A stretch of 30,765 nt of DNA from Candidatus Levyibacteriota bacterium (GTDB lineage: Bacteria; Patescibacteria; Microgenomatia; Levybacterales; UBA12049), in assembly GCA_016186625.1 (NCBI GenBank), contig JACPLG010000010.1, positions 1-30,765 of the forward strand, given 5' to 3'. Under the pieces are notes generated by a model. It had not been told where the DNA came from, did no database searches, and was given only the letters and a program-made list of their open reading frames with translations. The translations under genes and the position numbers were made by a program. Of the stretch, positions 21,303 through 29,350 are shown one piece after another. How positions within the stretch are numbered: the stretch's first letter is position 1; each line of letters opens with the position of its first letter.

Positions 21303-21575
21303 TCAAGCGAGTCCTGCCATTGCCGGAGCAATTGAAGAAACTTCCGAACTCTGTGTTTCTGCTTTATTCTGTGCTTCAGTGATTGCAGGCTTTTTCTTAA
21401 ACAATCTCAAGCATTTCGTGCAGAGTCGGACCCGCATTGGTGTACCTGAAGCTACTATTCTTGCTCGATGCAGATTTGGCTTAAAAATCTTTCTGGTTCT
21501 GTTTTTTGCATGGCTGACGTTATGTCCTATCATAATGCCTTTTCCGCAGTTATAACATTTAAGTCCTTTTGCCAT
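21303..21575 (-). CDS. rpmB: 50S ribosomal protein L28
   Basis: Large-subunit protein. MAKGLKCYNCGKGIMIGHNVSHAKNRTRK and MRVRLCTKCLRLFKK are typical; the two Cys pairs (CYNC, CTKC) make this the zinc-binding form. The tail after residue 65 is Ala/Ser/Glu-rich and longer than usual. The ATG at 21575 is set by TATAAT (21584-21589) ending 8 nt upstream; a TTG at 21581 is less likely. Confidence 0.95.
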   Translation of the reverse strand: MAKGLKCYNCGKGIMIGHNVSHAKNRTRKIFKPNLHRARIVASGTPMRVRLCTKCLRLFKKKPAITEAQNKAETQSSEVSSIAPAMAGLA

Positions 21576-21583
21576 AGGCAAAT

Positions 21584-21589
21584 ATTATA
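21584..21589 (-). promoter_or_regulatory. -10 of rpmB
   Basis: Minus strand TATAAT, 8 nt, ATG. It predicts a leader of about 2 nt. Confidence 0.6.
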
Positions 21590-21603
21590 TCTAAATTACT
21601 AAG

Positions 21604-21730
21604 AGAAGACAATAGAATCTGGATTATAGAAAGTAGAAATTTGAAGATAGAAGCTAAAAGATCGATATCTATTTTCAATCATCCAACTTCAAAATTCCAT
21701 CATCTACCTTCTATCCTCTATCGTCAAAGT
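21604..21730. repeat. Large inverted heptamer-array element
   Basis: Left arm, nine 7-mers from 21604: AGAAGAC, AATAGAA, TCTGGAT, TATAGAA, AGTAGAA, ATTTGAA, GATAGAA, GCTAAAA, GATCGAT. Right arm, eight 7-mers from 21675: TCAATCA, TCCAACT, TCAAAAT, TCCATCA, TCTACCT, TCTATCC, TCTATCG, TCAAAGT. Imperfect pairing gives a hairpin of about 60 bp. It lies between the divergent rpmB and site-2 protease genes. Confidence 0.8.
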
Positions 21731-21779
21731 TTTGCGACCTCAGCATTAATACCGATGAGACTCCAAGCAATAAATCTGA

Positions 21780-21785
21780 TAAAAT
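21780..21785 (+). promoter_or_regulatory. -10 of the site-2 protease gene
   Basis: TAAAAT, 6 nt, ATG (21792). A weak -35 (GAGACT) lies 17 nt upstream. Confidence 0.55.
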
Positions 21786-21791
21786 AGAGTA

Positions 21792-22421
21792 ATGAACTTG
21801 GAATTTGCACTTATTGCTCTTGTAATTATTATTTTTTCAGCAGTTTTTCATGAAGTCGCCCACGGATGGGTGGCAGACAGGCTCGGGGATCCCACTGCCA
21901 GGCTTTTGGGAAGACTAACTCTTAACCCAGTCCCCCACATAGATCCCCTCATGAGTATTCTTTTGCCGCTTGTTCTAATTCTCTCAGGCTCTCCTGTAAT
22001 TTTCGGCGCTGCCAAACCGGTGCCAGTGGACCCCTTTAATTTGCGGGATGGAAGACGTGATATGGCCCTTGTATCAATGGCAGGCCCCCTAACCAATTTT
22101 TTAATCGCCGCTATTGCCGCATTTCTTCTTAAATTTGTTGTGATTTCGCTTGGCAACCCTGCGATTACGGAGATTGTTTTTAGGATAGTGCAATTAAATC
22201 TTCTCCTTGGGATTTTCAATCTTTTGCCTGTTCCTCCTCTTGATGGGAGTAAAGTTTTTGCTCTTTTTCTGCCGGAAGAGGCGGCAAAAAGCTATCTTTC
22301 AATAGGCACAGTTGGAATTTTTATAATATTTTTTCTTCTGCTTTTCCCAATCGGAGGCCTTTCTCTAGGGGCAATTATTTTCCGAGTCCTGCAGTTCTCC
22401 CTCTCCCTCCTCGGCCTCTAG
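21792..22421 (+). CDS. Site-2 protease family membrane metallopeptidase (M50)
   Basis: Cuts membrane helices of its substrates within the membrane. The zinc motif HEVAHG (H20, E21, H24) lies in the first helix, and NLLPVPPLDGSKV near residue 140 supplies the third ligand. Five to six membrane segments in 209 aa and no PDZ domain: the short Rv-type/YwhC-like subgroup. The substrate is unknown and no anti-sigma factor is nearby. The ATG is set by a -10 ending 6 nt upstream. It converges on the next gene across a 29-nt palindrome. Confidence 0.9.
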   Translation: MNLEFALIALVIIIFSAVFHEVAHGWVADRLGDPTARLLGRLTLNPVPHIDPLMSILLPLVLILSGSPVIFGAAKPVPVDPFNLRDGRRDMALVSMAGPLTNFLIAAIAAFLLKFVVISLGNPAITEIVFRIVQLNLLLGIFNLLPVPPLDGSKVFALFLPEEAAKSYLSIGTVGIFIIFFLLLFPIGGLSLGAIIFRVLQFSLSLLGL

Positions 22422-22448
22422 CCTTGCAAGGTGAGACCTTTCAAGGCT
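22420..22448. repeat. 29-nt palindromic repeat, copy 3
   Basis: AGCCTTGCAAGGT-GAG-ACCTTTCAAGGCT between two convergent genes, overlapping the protease stop. It is well placed to act as a two-way transcription end. Confidence 0.75.
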
Positions 22449-22451
22449 AAA

Positions 22452-22955
22452 TTACTCTCCGGTGTATTTGAATGACTGCGCAATCTGATCAAGCTCATCG
22501 TAAAGCGATTCTGAAGTTGTTGAAAAAATATAAACTGCTTTTTCAACATATATATAATATGACTTCTGTGAATAATTTTGGTCAGGATACTCAACCAATC
22601 GTGACAGTGCTTCATGGCCGTTAATTGAGGTATTATTAGTCTCGCTTGAGATAAGATTTCGTTTAGAATCAAAATCTGAAATATAATCCTCAAGATTGTT
22701 AAATTGGGTTCCATTTCTGTTAACGGTTATCTGCCCATCATCTGAATTAATTATGATGCGTGATGTCTCATCTTTTGCTTGAAACCCAGAGGGCAAGCTC
22801 AAACTGAAATTTAAATATTTAGACTCAAAAGTTGACGACCCTTTCCCAACCTCGAAAAAATTGGGTTGTAAAAAAATCCATATTAAAACAGCTGCAACAG
22901 CTGTAATTAAAATTATTAATCTGAAGTCTTTTAATGATTTTTTTTTATTGCTCAT
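22452..22955 (-). CDS. Membrane-anchored extracytoplasmic protein (PsbP-like), 167 aa
   Basis: A Lys-rich start and one membrane helix (about residues 12-29), then an external domain. YLNFSLSLPSGF (about 47-58) and the closing LDQIAQSFKYTGE resemble the PsbP/Mog1-type fold seen in many small bacterial lipoproteins; this is by eye. The ATG follows TATAGT (22964-22969, minus) by 8 nt. It is similar in plan to the next protein. Function unknown. Confidence 0.65.
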   Translation of the reverse strand: MSNKKKSLKDFRLIILITAVAAVLIWIFLQPNFFEVGKGSSTFESKYLNFSLSLPSGFQAKDETSRIIINSDDGQITVNRNGTQFNNLEDYISDFDSKRNLISSETNNTSINGHEALSRLVEYPDQNYSQKSYYIYVEKAVYIFSTTSESLYDELDQIAQSFKYTGE

Positions 22956-23038
22956 TCTTAGTAACTATAATTTAGCGTAGCGTTTTCTGTTGTGAGCTGC
23001 AAGGAATTCCTGAGGCTATTAGCTTTGCAAAGCGGGCA

Positions 23039-23587
23039 TTATTGGAATCTGATTGAATTGATGATTTCTTCAAATTCTATCTCATGCTGGGAAGGATCTG
23101 GTTCTTTTGAGATCTGTAAAACTCTATCACTATTTTCTAAAAGATAAAAAGTATGCTGATTACCGCTTGGGGATTCAATAATATATTTATAAAACGCACC
23201 GCCTGAAAATTGCTTCATTTCTTTTGAAATTATCTCATTTGGTTTGACAGAAGGTCCGCCTTCTCCGCAAGCAGGATCCATAAGATCTTTCTCTATATCC
23301 TGATGACAACCAATGTTAAATTTGTTAATAAAAATTTTTATTTGTTCAGAATTTGGTCTACTATTATCTCCTATTTGTGTTTGATAGGAAGCTAAAAGAA
23401 TATCATAATCTTTCTCATCTATATACCACCCTCTTGGATAATTTAAGGATATTTTCAGATCTTCGCTTACATGCTGTACTGTTCCCGTTTGCTGAGAGTT
23501 AAAAAAGAAAAGGCCAACAAATAATATTACTATTACAAGAATTAAGCCTATTAAAATGTTTCTGTTTTTATTCTTTACCTTGGTCAT
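23039..23587 (-). CDS. Membrane-anchored extracytoplasmic protein, 182 aa
   Basis: One N-terminal membrane helix (about residues 11-29) and an external beta-rich domain with the PsbP-like start DLKISLNYPRGWYI and end FEEIINSIRF. Two Cys (about 93 and 106) could form a disulfide. Its start overlaps the end of the M23 peptidase gene by 20 bp, so translation is coupled and the two probably work together at the surface. Distant relative of the 167-aa protein by layout. Confidence 0.65.
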   Translation of the reverse strand: MTKVKNKNRNILIGLILVIVILFVGLFFFNSQQTGTVQHVSEDLKISLNYPRGWYIDEKDYDILLASYQTQIGDNSRPNSEQIKIFINKFNIGCHQDIEKDLMDPACGEGGPSVKPNEIISKEMKQFSGGAFYKYIIESPSGNQHTFYLLENSDRVLQISKEPDPSQHEIEFEEIINSIRFQ

Positions 23588-26045
23588 GTGGTACCACCAC
23601 TTTTGTTTGTGTGCTGGATTTATTTCCAGCTAAATCAATTGCCTCAACATTAATTATATACTCTCTTCCGTCAAAATCCCAATCATTTCTTTGCGCCTGA
23701 AGATAAATTGCTTTTCCAAAGTCATTGATTTGAGGCATTTCAAATCCATACTCATCTATTATGTTAAAAGTTTTTGAACTAAGATTCAATTCTTGAATTT
23801 CTCCGTCTACCGTAACCGGAACAAGCTTCCCGTTCGGCGGCCAAAGAATTTGTGGCGTAATCCATATGGAGATGGAGGGATTAGTTTTATCTATATTTAT
23901 ACCCTCTACCTCCTCTTCTACCGTATTTCCTGCATTATCCTTACATTCGCCTGTTACTTTTTGATTCTCTCCCTCACTTACTATAAGAACGGGATCGCTA
24001 AACCAGAAAACTCCTGATAACCCATCCACGCAGGAAAATGTGATCAAAACGTCCCTATTAGTCCATGTATTGGTGGCATAAGGTTCTCCCTCTACCGTAA
24101 CGTTTGCAGAAAGTTCGGGTGGGGTTTTATCTATCTTAAAAACAGCAGCTTTTCTATCTTCAGTGTTTTCAGCTTTATCATAAGACTCATATGTAAGGGT
24201 GTATGTTCCTTCGTCTGAAATTAATATCGGATCTTTGTATTCAAACCAATCACTGCCATTAAAGGTATAGAGCGTATATTGGATTCCCACTCCGTCTTCA
24301 TTATCGTATCCGTTTAGTTCGATACTAACATTGGACCGATACCAATTATCCTGCCCTTTTTCGCCTGAAATAATTACATCTGTTACAGGAGGCGTAAGGT
24401 CTTTAATTTCTCCCATAAGTGCAAATTGCGAAAAGTGAGTAGTTTGTGTTGAAACTGTTTTATTTATAGAATCGACAAAACTTGGCAGAGCTTCCCATTC
24501 TCCCGAGTCTTCGTTAAACCAATAAATCTTTAATGAATCTTCATTAATATTTAATAAATCTGCGTCTGAATAGTCATAGAGGATAGTAGCTGGCTGCAAA
24601 AACTCCGTTACCTTCTGTCCAAGACTATCGAAAGCGTTCAGAAAAATAGAGGGCATAACACTTTTAATCTTCCCATCCGATGATGATTCATAGGGACCAT
24701 AATCTGCTATGAACTGCATAGCCTGATTAAATGTGTCACTGACTATATCTACTAATATATCTCCAATCGATACTTGTCCGCCTGTTGTTTGAATCTCTTC
24801 TTGTTTTGGCGGAGTACGAGCAATAAATAAGTTGTAGCTTTGCGAACCATTCCGACCGTTGCTCTCAAAAAGAGTCCAAGGGTCCGCGTAGTTTCCTTCC
24901 CAGCCCAGTGGGTCTACAGCTCCCCAGGGAATATCGTCGTCAAAACTATCGTTTTCATTGGAGTCTTTAAAAACAGAGAAATGAATATGAGGCCCTGTTG
25001 TATTTCCAGTCATACCTACTTCTCCGATTTTTTGCCCTTTCTCAACATAAACTCTTCCTTCTGTGGAGGATATAATGAGATTGTCCGGTGATAAATGCTC
25101 ATACCATGTCTGGTATCCGTTCCCGTGGTCAATCTTAATTACATTTCCTGCTCCTCCGCTCTGGCTTTCAGGTTTAAAAGTGGCCCAGCCAGATGCTGCT
25201 GCGAGAACTTCTGTACCTAGGAAAACTCCATTCTTTGATCCATAATCATAACCATTATGTGATCTATATGGTTCATCTTTTAATTCCCCTGTATATTTTA
25301 AAACTTTATTCTCACAACATGGAACATTCTGTAATGGATACTCATGGTCAAACCAAGATCTTGGATTAAATACTACTTCTTCAAAACTCTTTTCTTTTGC
25401 TTCATAATCCCATGGCAGTTCCAGAAATGGCTCGGGAGGCGTGGGAGCCTCGGCAGGCGTATAATCAAAAGCCACTTCAAAATTATCAATACTTGCAGAC
25501 CAGGCAAAGGAATTTGAATAGTGAATTCTAAAAATAAAATTATTTGCTCTGATATTCGAAAGAGTCAAGCACTCATCAAGATAACCGTTTGTGAGAGGAG
25601 TTGTAACCTCATAAACTCTGACTGTCGAACTGTTGAGGATATACATTCTCCAATGATCGTCTGGATGTTGGCAGCTTTCAAAAAAGGGATCGCCTCCGCT
25701 GGTTCTAATTCTAGACACTGTCGGAAATAAAGCCAGAGATGGGGTTTGGGATTTTCCTGTCACGCGGAGTCTCACGTGTGTGATCACCGCATCATCTGGC
25801 AGGCCAAAATCTCCAAAATCTCTAAAGTCAAGATCGCCATAAAGATTCGCTGAGGCTCTATCACAAGTCAGTCCATCCGTTATTGAACAATTCTCTAAAT
25901 TTGTATACGGGGGATTTCCTACTGTTGTAACTGTTGTGGCACTTCTGTAAGGAGTTGTCAGGGCGAATGCTCCCTTTGGGAAAAACAAAAAAAATAACCC
26001 TAAAAATAGGCACGTGAGGAAAAAACGGGAGGCAGTTCTTAGCAT
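23568..26045 (-). CDS. Secreted M23 (LytM) peptidase with Ig-like repeats
   Basis: A signal peptide (MLRTASRFFLTCLFLGLFF..., cleavage after GAFA) is followed by a beta domain, then an M23 domain. Counting from the TTG at 26066, zinc ligands are H270, D274 and H362, with H324 and H360 completing the site (HNGYD, YEHLS, GPHIHF). Such enzymes cut peptidoglycan peptides. The second half (about 550-830) has two to three Ig-like modules (TPPVTDVIISG, TPPELSANVTV), ending with VVVPHDQGKE. ATG 26045 is preferred because it gives a standard signal peptide. The catalytic residues look intact, so an active wall hydrolase or a cell-contact factor is plausible. Confidence 0.85.
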   Translation of the reverse strand: MLRTASRFFLTCLFLGLFFLFFPKGAFALTTPYRSATTVTTVGNPPYTNLENCSITDGLTCDRASANLYGDLDFRDFGDFGLPDDAVITHVRLRVTGKSQTPSLALFPTVSRIRTSGGDPFFESCQHPDDHWRMYILNSSTVRVYEVTTPLTNGYLDECLTLSNIRANNFIFRIHYSNSFAWSASIDNFEVAFDYTPAEAPTPPEPFLELPWDYEAKEKSFEEVVFNPRSWFDHEYPLQNVPCCENKVLKYTGELKDEPYRSHNGYDYGSKNGVFLGTEVLAAASGWATFKPESQSGGAGNVIKIDHGNGYQTWYEHLSPDNLIISSTEGRVYVEKGQKIGEVGMTGNTTGPHIHFSVFKDSNENDSFDDDIPWGAVDPLGWEGNYADPWTLFESNGRNGSQSYNLFIARTPPKQEEIQTTGGQVSIGDILVDIVSDTFNQAMQFIADYGPYESSSDGKIKSVMPSIFLNAFDSLGQKVTEFLQPATILYDYSDADLLNINEDSLKIYWFNEDSGEWEALPSFVDSINKTVSTQTTHFSQFALMGEIKDLTPPVTDVIISGEKGQDNWYRSNVSIELNGYDNEDGVGIQYTLYTFNGSDWFEYKDPILISDEGTYTLTYESYDKAENTEDRKAAVFKIDKTPPELSANVTVEGEPYATNTWTNRDVLITFSCVDGLSGVFWFSDPVLIVSEGENQKVTGECKDNAGNTVEEEVEGINIDKTNPSISIWITPQILWPPNGKLVPVTVDGEIQELNLSSKTFNIIDEYGFEMPQINDFGKAIYLQAQRNDWDFDGREYIINVEAIDLAGNKSSTQTKVVVPHDQGKE

Positions 26046-26162
26046 AAGGGGTACGCCTTTAGTCAAGGTTACTCACCGCCTCTGTAAAAATCAATAAACA
26101 TTTAATAGCATATTCGGCATTAAAATATATCAATATTTCAAAAACTAGTTTTAGACCCGTCC

Positions 26163-26199
26163 TTGACAGCTTATTACGGATATACTAGTATATCCGTAA
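26163..26199 (+). promoter_or_regulatory. Promoter and 26-bp perfect palindromic operator of the TrpR-like gene
   Basis: TTGACA (26163-26168), 17 nt, TAGTAT (26186-26191). A perfect palindrome with half-site TTACGGATATACT spans 26174-26199 and covers the spacer and -10, so a bound protein would block transcription. The ATG lies at 26203. A sister palindrome follows the gene. Confidence 0.8.
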
Positions 26200-26202
26200 C
26201 GT

Positions 26203-26634
26203 ATGCCTAGAGCTTCGAGAAAACCAGTCAGCGGAAAAGTCGACAAGGAAATAAAAGAAAACTTTTCATCACTCATCTCTTCTCTTAATAACTCCACGCA
26301 AATTCATCAATTCTTTAGTGACTTTCTAACCGAAGAGGAACAGACTATGCTTTCAAAACGCATTATGCTCCATCTCATGCTTGAACGCGGATATAAAAGC
26401 TCACAGATTCAGGCGTTTTTGGGAGTTAATAAGGATACTGTCAGAATACACACAACAATCTGGCAAAGAGGAGGAAGTGTTTACAAAAACGTCCTCAAGG
26501 TTATTGCAAAAAAAGCAGAAGCCAGAGAGTTCTGGGAAAGACTAGAGAAGTTCTTCGCTCCAGTTGAGCTTTTTGTTAAGAGCAGAAATGATATGAGGGC
26601 AAGAGCTAAATTTGCCTCCGGCGAGTGGGATTGA
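26203..26634 (+). CDS. TrpR/YerC-like transcriptional regulator
   Basis: 143 aa. FLTEEEQTMLSKRIMLHLMLERGYKSSQIQAFLGVNKDTVRIHTTIW (about residues 42-88) matches the Trp-repressor-superfamily helix-turn-helix as found in YerC-type proteins. The N-terminus is basic (MPRASRKPVSGK). The C-terminal 55 residues are an added helical part. The operator in its own promoter suggests autorepression. The ligand is unknown and no tryptophan genes are near. Neighbours are all envelope genes, so it may control surface proteins; this is inference. Confidence 0.8.
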   Translation: MPRASRKPVSGKVDKEIKENFSSLISSLNNSTQIHQFFSDFLTEEEQTMLSKRIMLHLMLERGYKSSQIQAFLGVNKDTVRIHTTIWQRGGSVYKNVLKVIAKKAEAREFWERLEKFFAPVELFVKSRNDMRARAKFASGEWD

Positions 26635-26640
26635 TGTCTT

Positions 26641-26664
26641 TACGGGTATACTAGTATACCCGTA
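26641..26664. promoter_or_regulatory. Second perfect palindrome, just after the TrpR-like gene
   Basis: 24-bp perfect palindrome with half-site TACGGGTATACT, differing from the upstream operator by one base per half-site within the shared core (GGGTATA for GGATATA). It lies 7 bp after the stop codon. TTGATG (26631-26636), overlapping the stop, could be a -35 with TAGTAT 15 nt on. Confidence 0.75.
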
Positions 26665-26842
26665 CTAAACCCAGCATTTTCTCTCTGTTTTACTTTTTTT
26701 TAGTTCCAACTTTGTTTTATCCATGTCATCGCGTTAGAAAATATATGATTTGGCGGAGTTTTTACAGCCAAAAGACCCTAACATAAGTTTATTTTATCCC
26801 TGGATTGTCCCATCAATCCAAATTCTTTCTTCTACTATGGGA
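26665..26842. other. Noncoding gap before the secreted-protein genes
   Basis: AT-rich; contains a GGATTG/CAATCC hairpin (about 26803-26820). No gene seen. If the palindrome at 26641 controls a promoter, its RNA would start here. Confidence 0.4.
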
Positions 26843-26870
26843 TTGACTACGCCTGAGAAAGGAGTATAAT
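26843..26870 (+). promoter_or_regulatory. Promoter of the first mosaic secreted protein
   Basis: TTGACT (26843-26848), 16 nt, TATAAT (26865-26870), 12 nt to the ATG. Closely matches the promoter at 28216-28243: both have TGAGAAAG before the -10 and CGCGGT after it. Confidence 0.8.
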
Positions 26871-26882
26871 TCGCGGTAAAGT

Positions 26883-28028
26883 ATGCCAAGTGTTCACGAA
26901 CAACAGCCAGGTGTAGCCCCAAGCGGTGTACACCCTTTTCACACTTCTCCTGAATCACAAAGTCATTGGAGAAGAATTACACATGCTCACGCCTTAAAAA
27001 GAGCCCTAGAGCTTTCTACAACAGGTCAAACCGAGCATGTTGTAGACGCTTTCGCTGTCCATTCGCCCGGATTTCTTGATAAATTAGGTCAATTTATGCA
27101 AAAAGCTGCTAAACCGGCATTGATTACCGGATCTGCTGTTGCTGCACCGGCAATTATTGTAAGCTTTGATCAGAATTCGGCTTATGCTCAGGATGCAAGC
27201 CCACAACCCTCATCTGCATCTTCACTTGAACCTGGCGCTAGCATTGATCCAAATGCTTCACCGCAGCCAAGTCCTGAAGCAAGCCTTGATCCAAATTGCC
27301 CTCCTCCAGTTGATGAAACAGAGCTTGCTACACAAGACGGAACCGGAGATATAAATTTTGGCCCACCCCAAGAAGAACAGTCCCCTCTCCCATCACTTGT
27401 TCCAACGTCTACCGATATGCCCCCTGACTTCCAATTGGATGAAGAAGCATTAACAGACAACTCTACAACAGCAGCAGTCGAAGACCCAGATAACGCCGCA
27501 GCCGGTGACCCCAACTGCGTACCTGAAGCAACTCCTGCTCCTACAGCCTCCCTAACCCCAGCTCCAACTGGTGGAAAACCTCAGCCTACAGAAGGACCCC
27601 AGATAAATTTAAATGATTATTCTCTAGATGAGTTCCTAAAACTTAAAGATAAACCTCTAAATGATAAGGGCTTCGAGAAAATAATAAAAAGGGCTGCGCC
27701 TTCATTAGCAGATTATTTAAAAGTTCATGGTGATGATAAAATTACACCTGAAAGATTAGTTGATAGTGAGATAAAAATCCTTAATAAATTAAAGCGAGGC
27801 TGGACTATGGATTGGGCCGGGTTTAGTATAGCAAACATTGTTGTATTCTCTATCGAGAAAGCAGAAAATGCTGCAAAGGAAGGCAATATTGAAGCAGCTG
27901 ATGCTTTTCTAGCTAGAGCGCAGGCATATGTAAGAGTAGGTAAAACAAAAATTGATTTTGAAGGAAAGCCAAAATCGGCACTTGATGCCGAAATTAGACG
28001 TGTAGCAAAAGACCTAGATTTTGAATAA
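26883..28028 (+). CDS. Secreted mosaic protein with Pro/Ser-rich centre, 381 aa
   Basis: Not a known family. A long N-terminal part (about 70 aa) precedes a hydrophobic segment, ALITGSAVAAPAIIVSF, ending AYA-QD (about residues 78-102), which looks like an internally placed signal peptide. The middle (about 103-240) is a Pro/Ser/Asp linker typical of surface proteins; residues about 120-200 are nearly identical to the next gene. The C-terminal part (about 245-381) is a charged helical domain (SLDEFLKLKDKPLNDKGFEKIIKRAAP...) not shared with it. Two Cys pairs of the CPPPVDET type may mark the conserved centre. Confidence 0.65.
   Translation: MPSVHEQQPGVAPSGVHPFHTSPESQSHWRRITHAHALKRALELSTTGQTEHVVDAFAVHSPGFLDKLGQFMQKAAKPALITGSAVAAPAIIVSFDQNSAYAQDASPQPSSASSLEPGASIDPNASPQPSPEASLDPNCPPPVDETELATQDGTGDINFGPPQEEQSPLPSLVPTSTDMPPDFQLDEEALTDNSTTAAVEDPDNAAAGDPNCVPEATPAPTASLTPAPTGGKPQPTEGPQINLNDYSLDEFLKLKDKPLNDKGFEKIIKRAAPSLADYLKVHGDDKITPERLVDSEIKILNKLKRGWTMDWAGFSIANIVVFSIEKAENAAKEGNIEAADAFLARAQAYVRVGKTKIDFEGKPKSALDAEIRRVAKDLDFE
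27233..27470 (+). repeat. Duplicated central cassette, copy 1
   Basis: About 90% identical by eye to 28535-28770; flanks are unrelated. Encodes CPPPVDETELATQDGTGD and, further on, PPDFQLDEEALTDNS. Confidence 0.8.
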
Positions 28029-28215
28029 ATAACTAAAAGTTTCTTTCCCCTGCATACTTGATTTATCTCCATAACTCTATTAAGCTAAGCTTAATGCTTA
28101 AGTTTTCTTACGCACTAAGCTATGTAAGTAGGCTAATTAATGTGTTTTTTAGAGTTTGTAGGAGTACAAATATCAGATGTGAGTTTTGCTCACCAATACA
28201 GGCTGACTATAGGCC
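28029..28215. other. Gap between the paralogues
   Basis: AT-rich. Small inverted repeats ATTAAGC/GCTTAAT (about 28078-28095) and GTGAG/CTCAC (about 28179-28194). No gene seen. Confidence 0.4.
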
Positions 28216-28243
28216 TTGACATCTTCTGAGAAAGTAGTATAAT
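28216..28243 (+). promoter_or_regulatory. Promoter of the second mosaic secreted protein
   Basis: TTGACA (28216-28221), 16 nt, TATAAT (28238-28243), 11 nt to the ATG (28255). Confidence 0.8.
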
Positions 28244-28254
28244 CGCGGTGTAAT

Positions 28255-29310
28255 ATGCCTAATCCAGCAGAAGTAGTAAGGAATTTAACTCTTGGTGCGA
28301 TAGTTGCAATGCCAGGAGGTGTTTCTGCGGATCAACTTCGAAAACCTGACACATCCTCTTCTCTTCCAGAAGGAAGACACGTTCTCCAGACAAATATTGT
28401 TTTTCAAAGATTTGACATAGCAAATCCTTCTGTTGTAATTCCTAACCATTCAAGCGTTTTACAAGGAGGAAATCCTGGCCAATCCCTAGAGCCTTCACCA
28501 GTGGCTAGTCCGTTAGTATCGCCAGAGCCTAGCGCAAGCAATGATCCAAACGCATCACCACAGCCAAGTCCTGAAGCAAGCCCTGAACCTAATTGCCCTC
28601 CTCCAGTTGATGAAACGGAACTCGCAACACAAGACGGAACCGGAGATATAAATTTTGGCCCAGACACAGCTGAAGAGTCCCCTCTCCCATCACTTGTTCC
28701 AACGGCTACCGATATACCTCCTGACTTCCAATTGGATGAAGAAGCATTAACAGACAACTCTACAACAGCCCAACTAGATCCTTGCGATGCTTTACGTGAA
28801 ATGAAAGGCAATAAGTATCCGGAGGAATCAGCTGCTTTAAATAAAATAATCAATCAAAAAGATGGAAGCATTGGGAGTCCTAAACCTTCTAGATTGAACA
28901 GTGAGTTTGATAGGATTTGGTCGGAGTATAAAGCCTATTTTAGCACGTATAGGCTAGCATTAGGGTTCAGTACAGAACCGGTTACTAAAGGGTATATAAA
29001 AGACTCTTTAGGCATTCTGCTCAGCAAAGAAAACGATAAATATAGAAGATCTTCAATTGCAAGCGGAACAATTGCTTTAATATTTAATATCGACGAACAA
29101 CTTAAGCAAGATCAAACTGCTCAGGACATACAAGAACAGGCAAGCGCAGATCTAGAACGACTCGCAGATATGGTATATGATTACGCGATTAGAAATATAC
29201 CTGATAATAAAACAAAACTTAAAAGACAAATTCGTATCGATTCCAATAATCTTTTTAAAAATTGGCTAAAAACCATAGAAGAATCAGAATCCCCTGAAGA
29301 ATCTAGATGA
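28255..29310 (+). CDS. Secreted mosaic protein, paralogue of the previous gene, 351 aa
   Basis: The N-terminus has a short, weakly hydrophobic segment (LTLGAIVAMPGGVSA, about residues 11-25) that may act as a signal peptide. The Pro/Ser-rich centre (about 95-175) is shared almost word for word with the first paralogue. The C-terminal domain (about 178-351), with Lys/Asp/Asn-rich helices, is different. Promoter, start context (ATATGCC) and centre are shared, while both ends differ, as expected if domains are exchanged around a conserved linker. Function unknown; surface display is likely. Confidence 0.65.
   Translation: MPNPAEVVRNLTLGAIVAMPGGVSADQLRKPDTSSSLPEGRHVLQTNIVFQRFDIANPSVVIPNHSSVLQGGNPGQSLEPSPVASPLVSPEPSASNDPNASPQPSPEASPEPNCPPPVDETELATQDGTGDINFGPDTAEESPLPSLVPTATDIPPDFQLDEEALTDNSTTAQLDPCDALREMKGNKYPEESAALNKIINQKDGSIGSPKPSRLNSEFDRIWSEYKAYFSTYRLALGFSTEPVTKGYIKDSLGILLSKENDKYRRSSIASGTIALIFNIDEQLKQDQTAQDIQEQASADLERLADMVYDYAIRNIPDNKTKLKRQIRIDSNNLFKNWLKTIEESESPEESR
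28535..28770 (+). repeat. Duplicated central cassette, copy 2
   Basis: Partner of 27233-27470. Confidence 0.8.
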
Positions 29311-29321
29311 AAAGTCAAATA

Positions 29322-29350
29322 TTGATAACTTCTGATTAATAATGTAATCT
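29322..29350 (+). promoter_or_regulatory. Leaderless promoter of the 237-aa protein
   Basis: TTGATA (29322-29327), exactly 17 nt, TAATCT (29345-29350), 7 nt, ATG at 29358. Confidence 0.65.

Noticed and set aside
22418..22714. Overlapping minus-strand frame of 98 codons
   Set aside because: It is a shadow of the 167-aa anchored protein gene, which has a promoter and a membrane helix.
26067..26100. GGCGGTGAGTAAC string upstream of the M23 gene, resembling a 16S fragment
   Set aside because: The match to the 16S V1-flanking motif is only about a dozen bases and stands alone; chance similarity.
26641..26880. A small RNA gene started at the second palindrome
   Set aside because: A -35/-10 pair can be drawn, but no terminator or conserved structure supports a defined RNA; kept only as a possibility in the operator finding.
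27188..28853. Ser/Gly-rich open frames opposite the secreted paralogues
   Set aside because: They arise from the reverse strand of the Pro/Ser-rich repeats and have no start signals.
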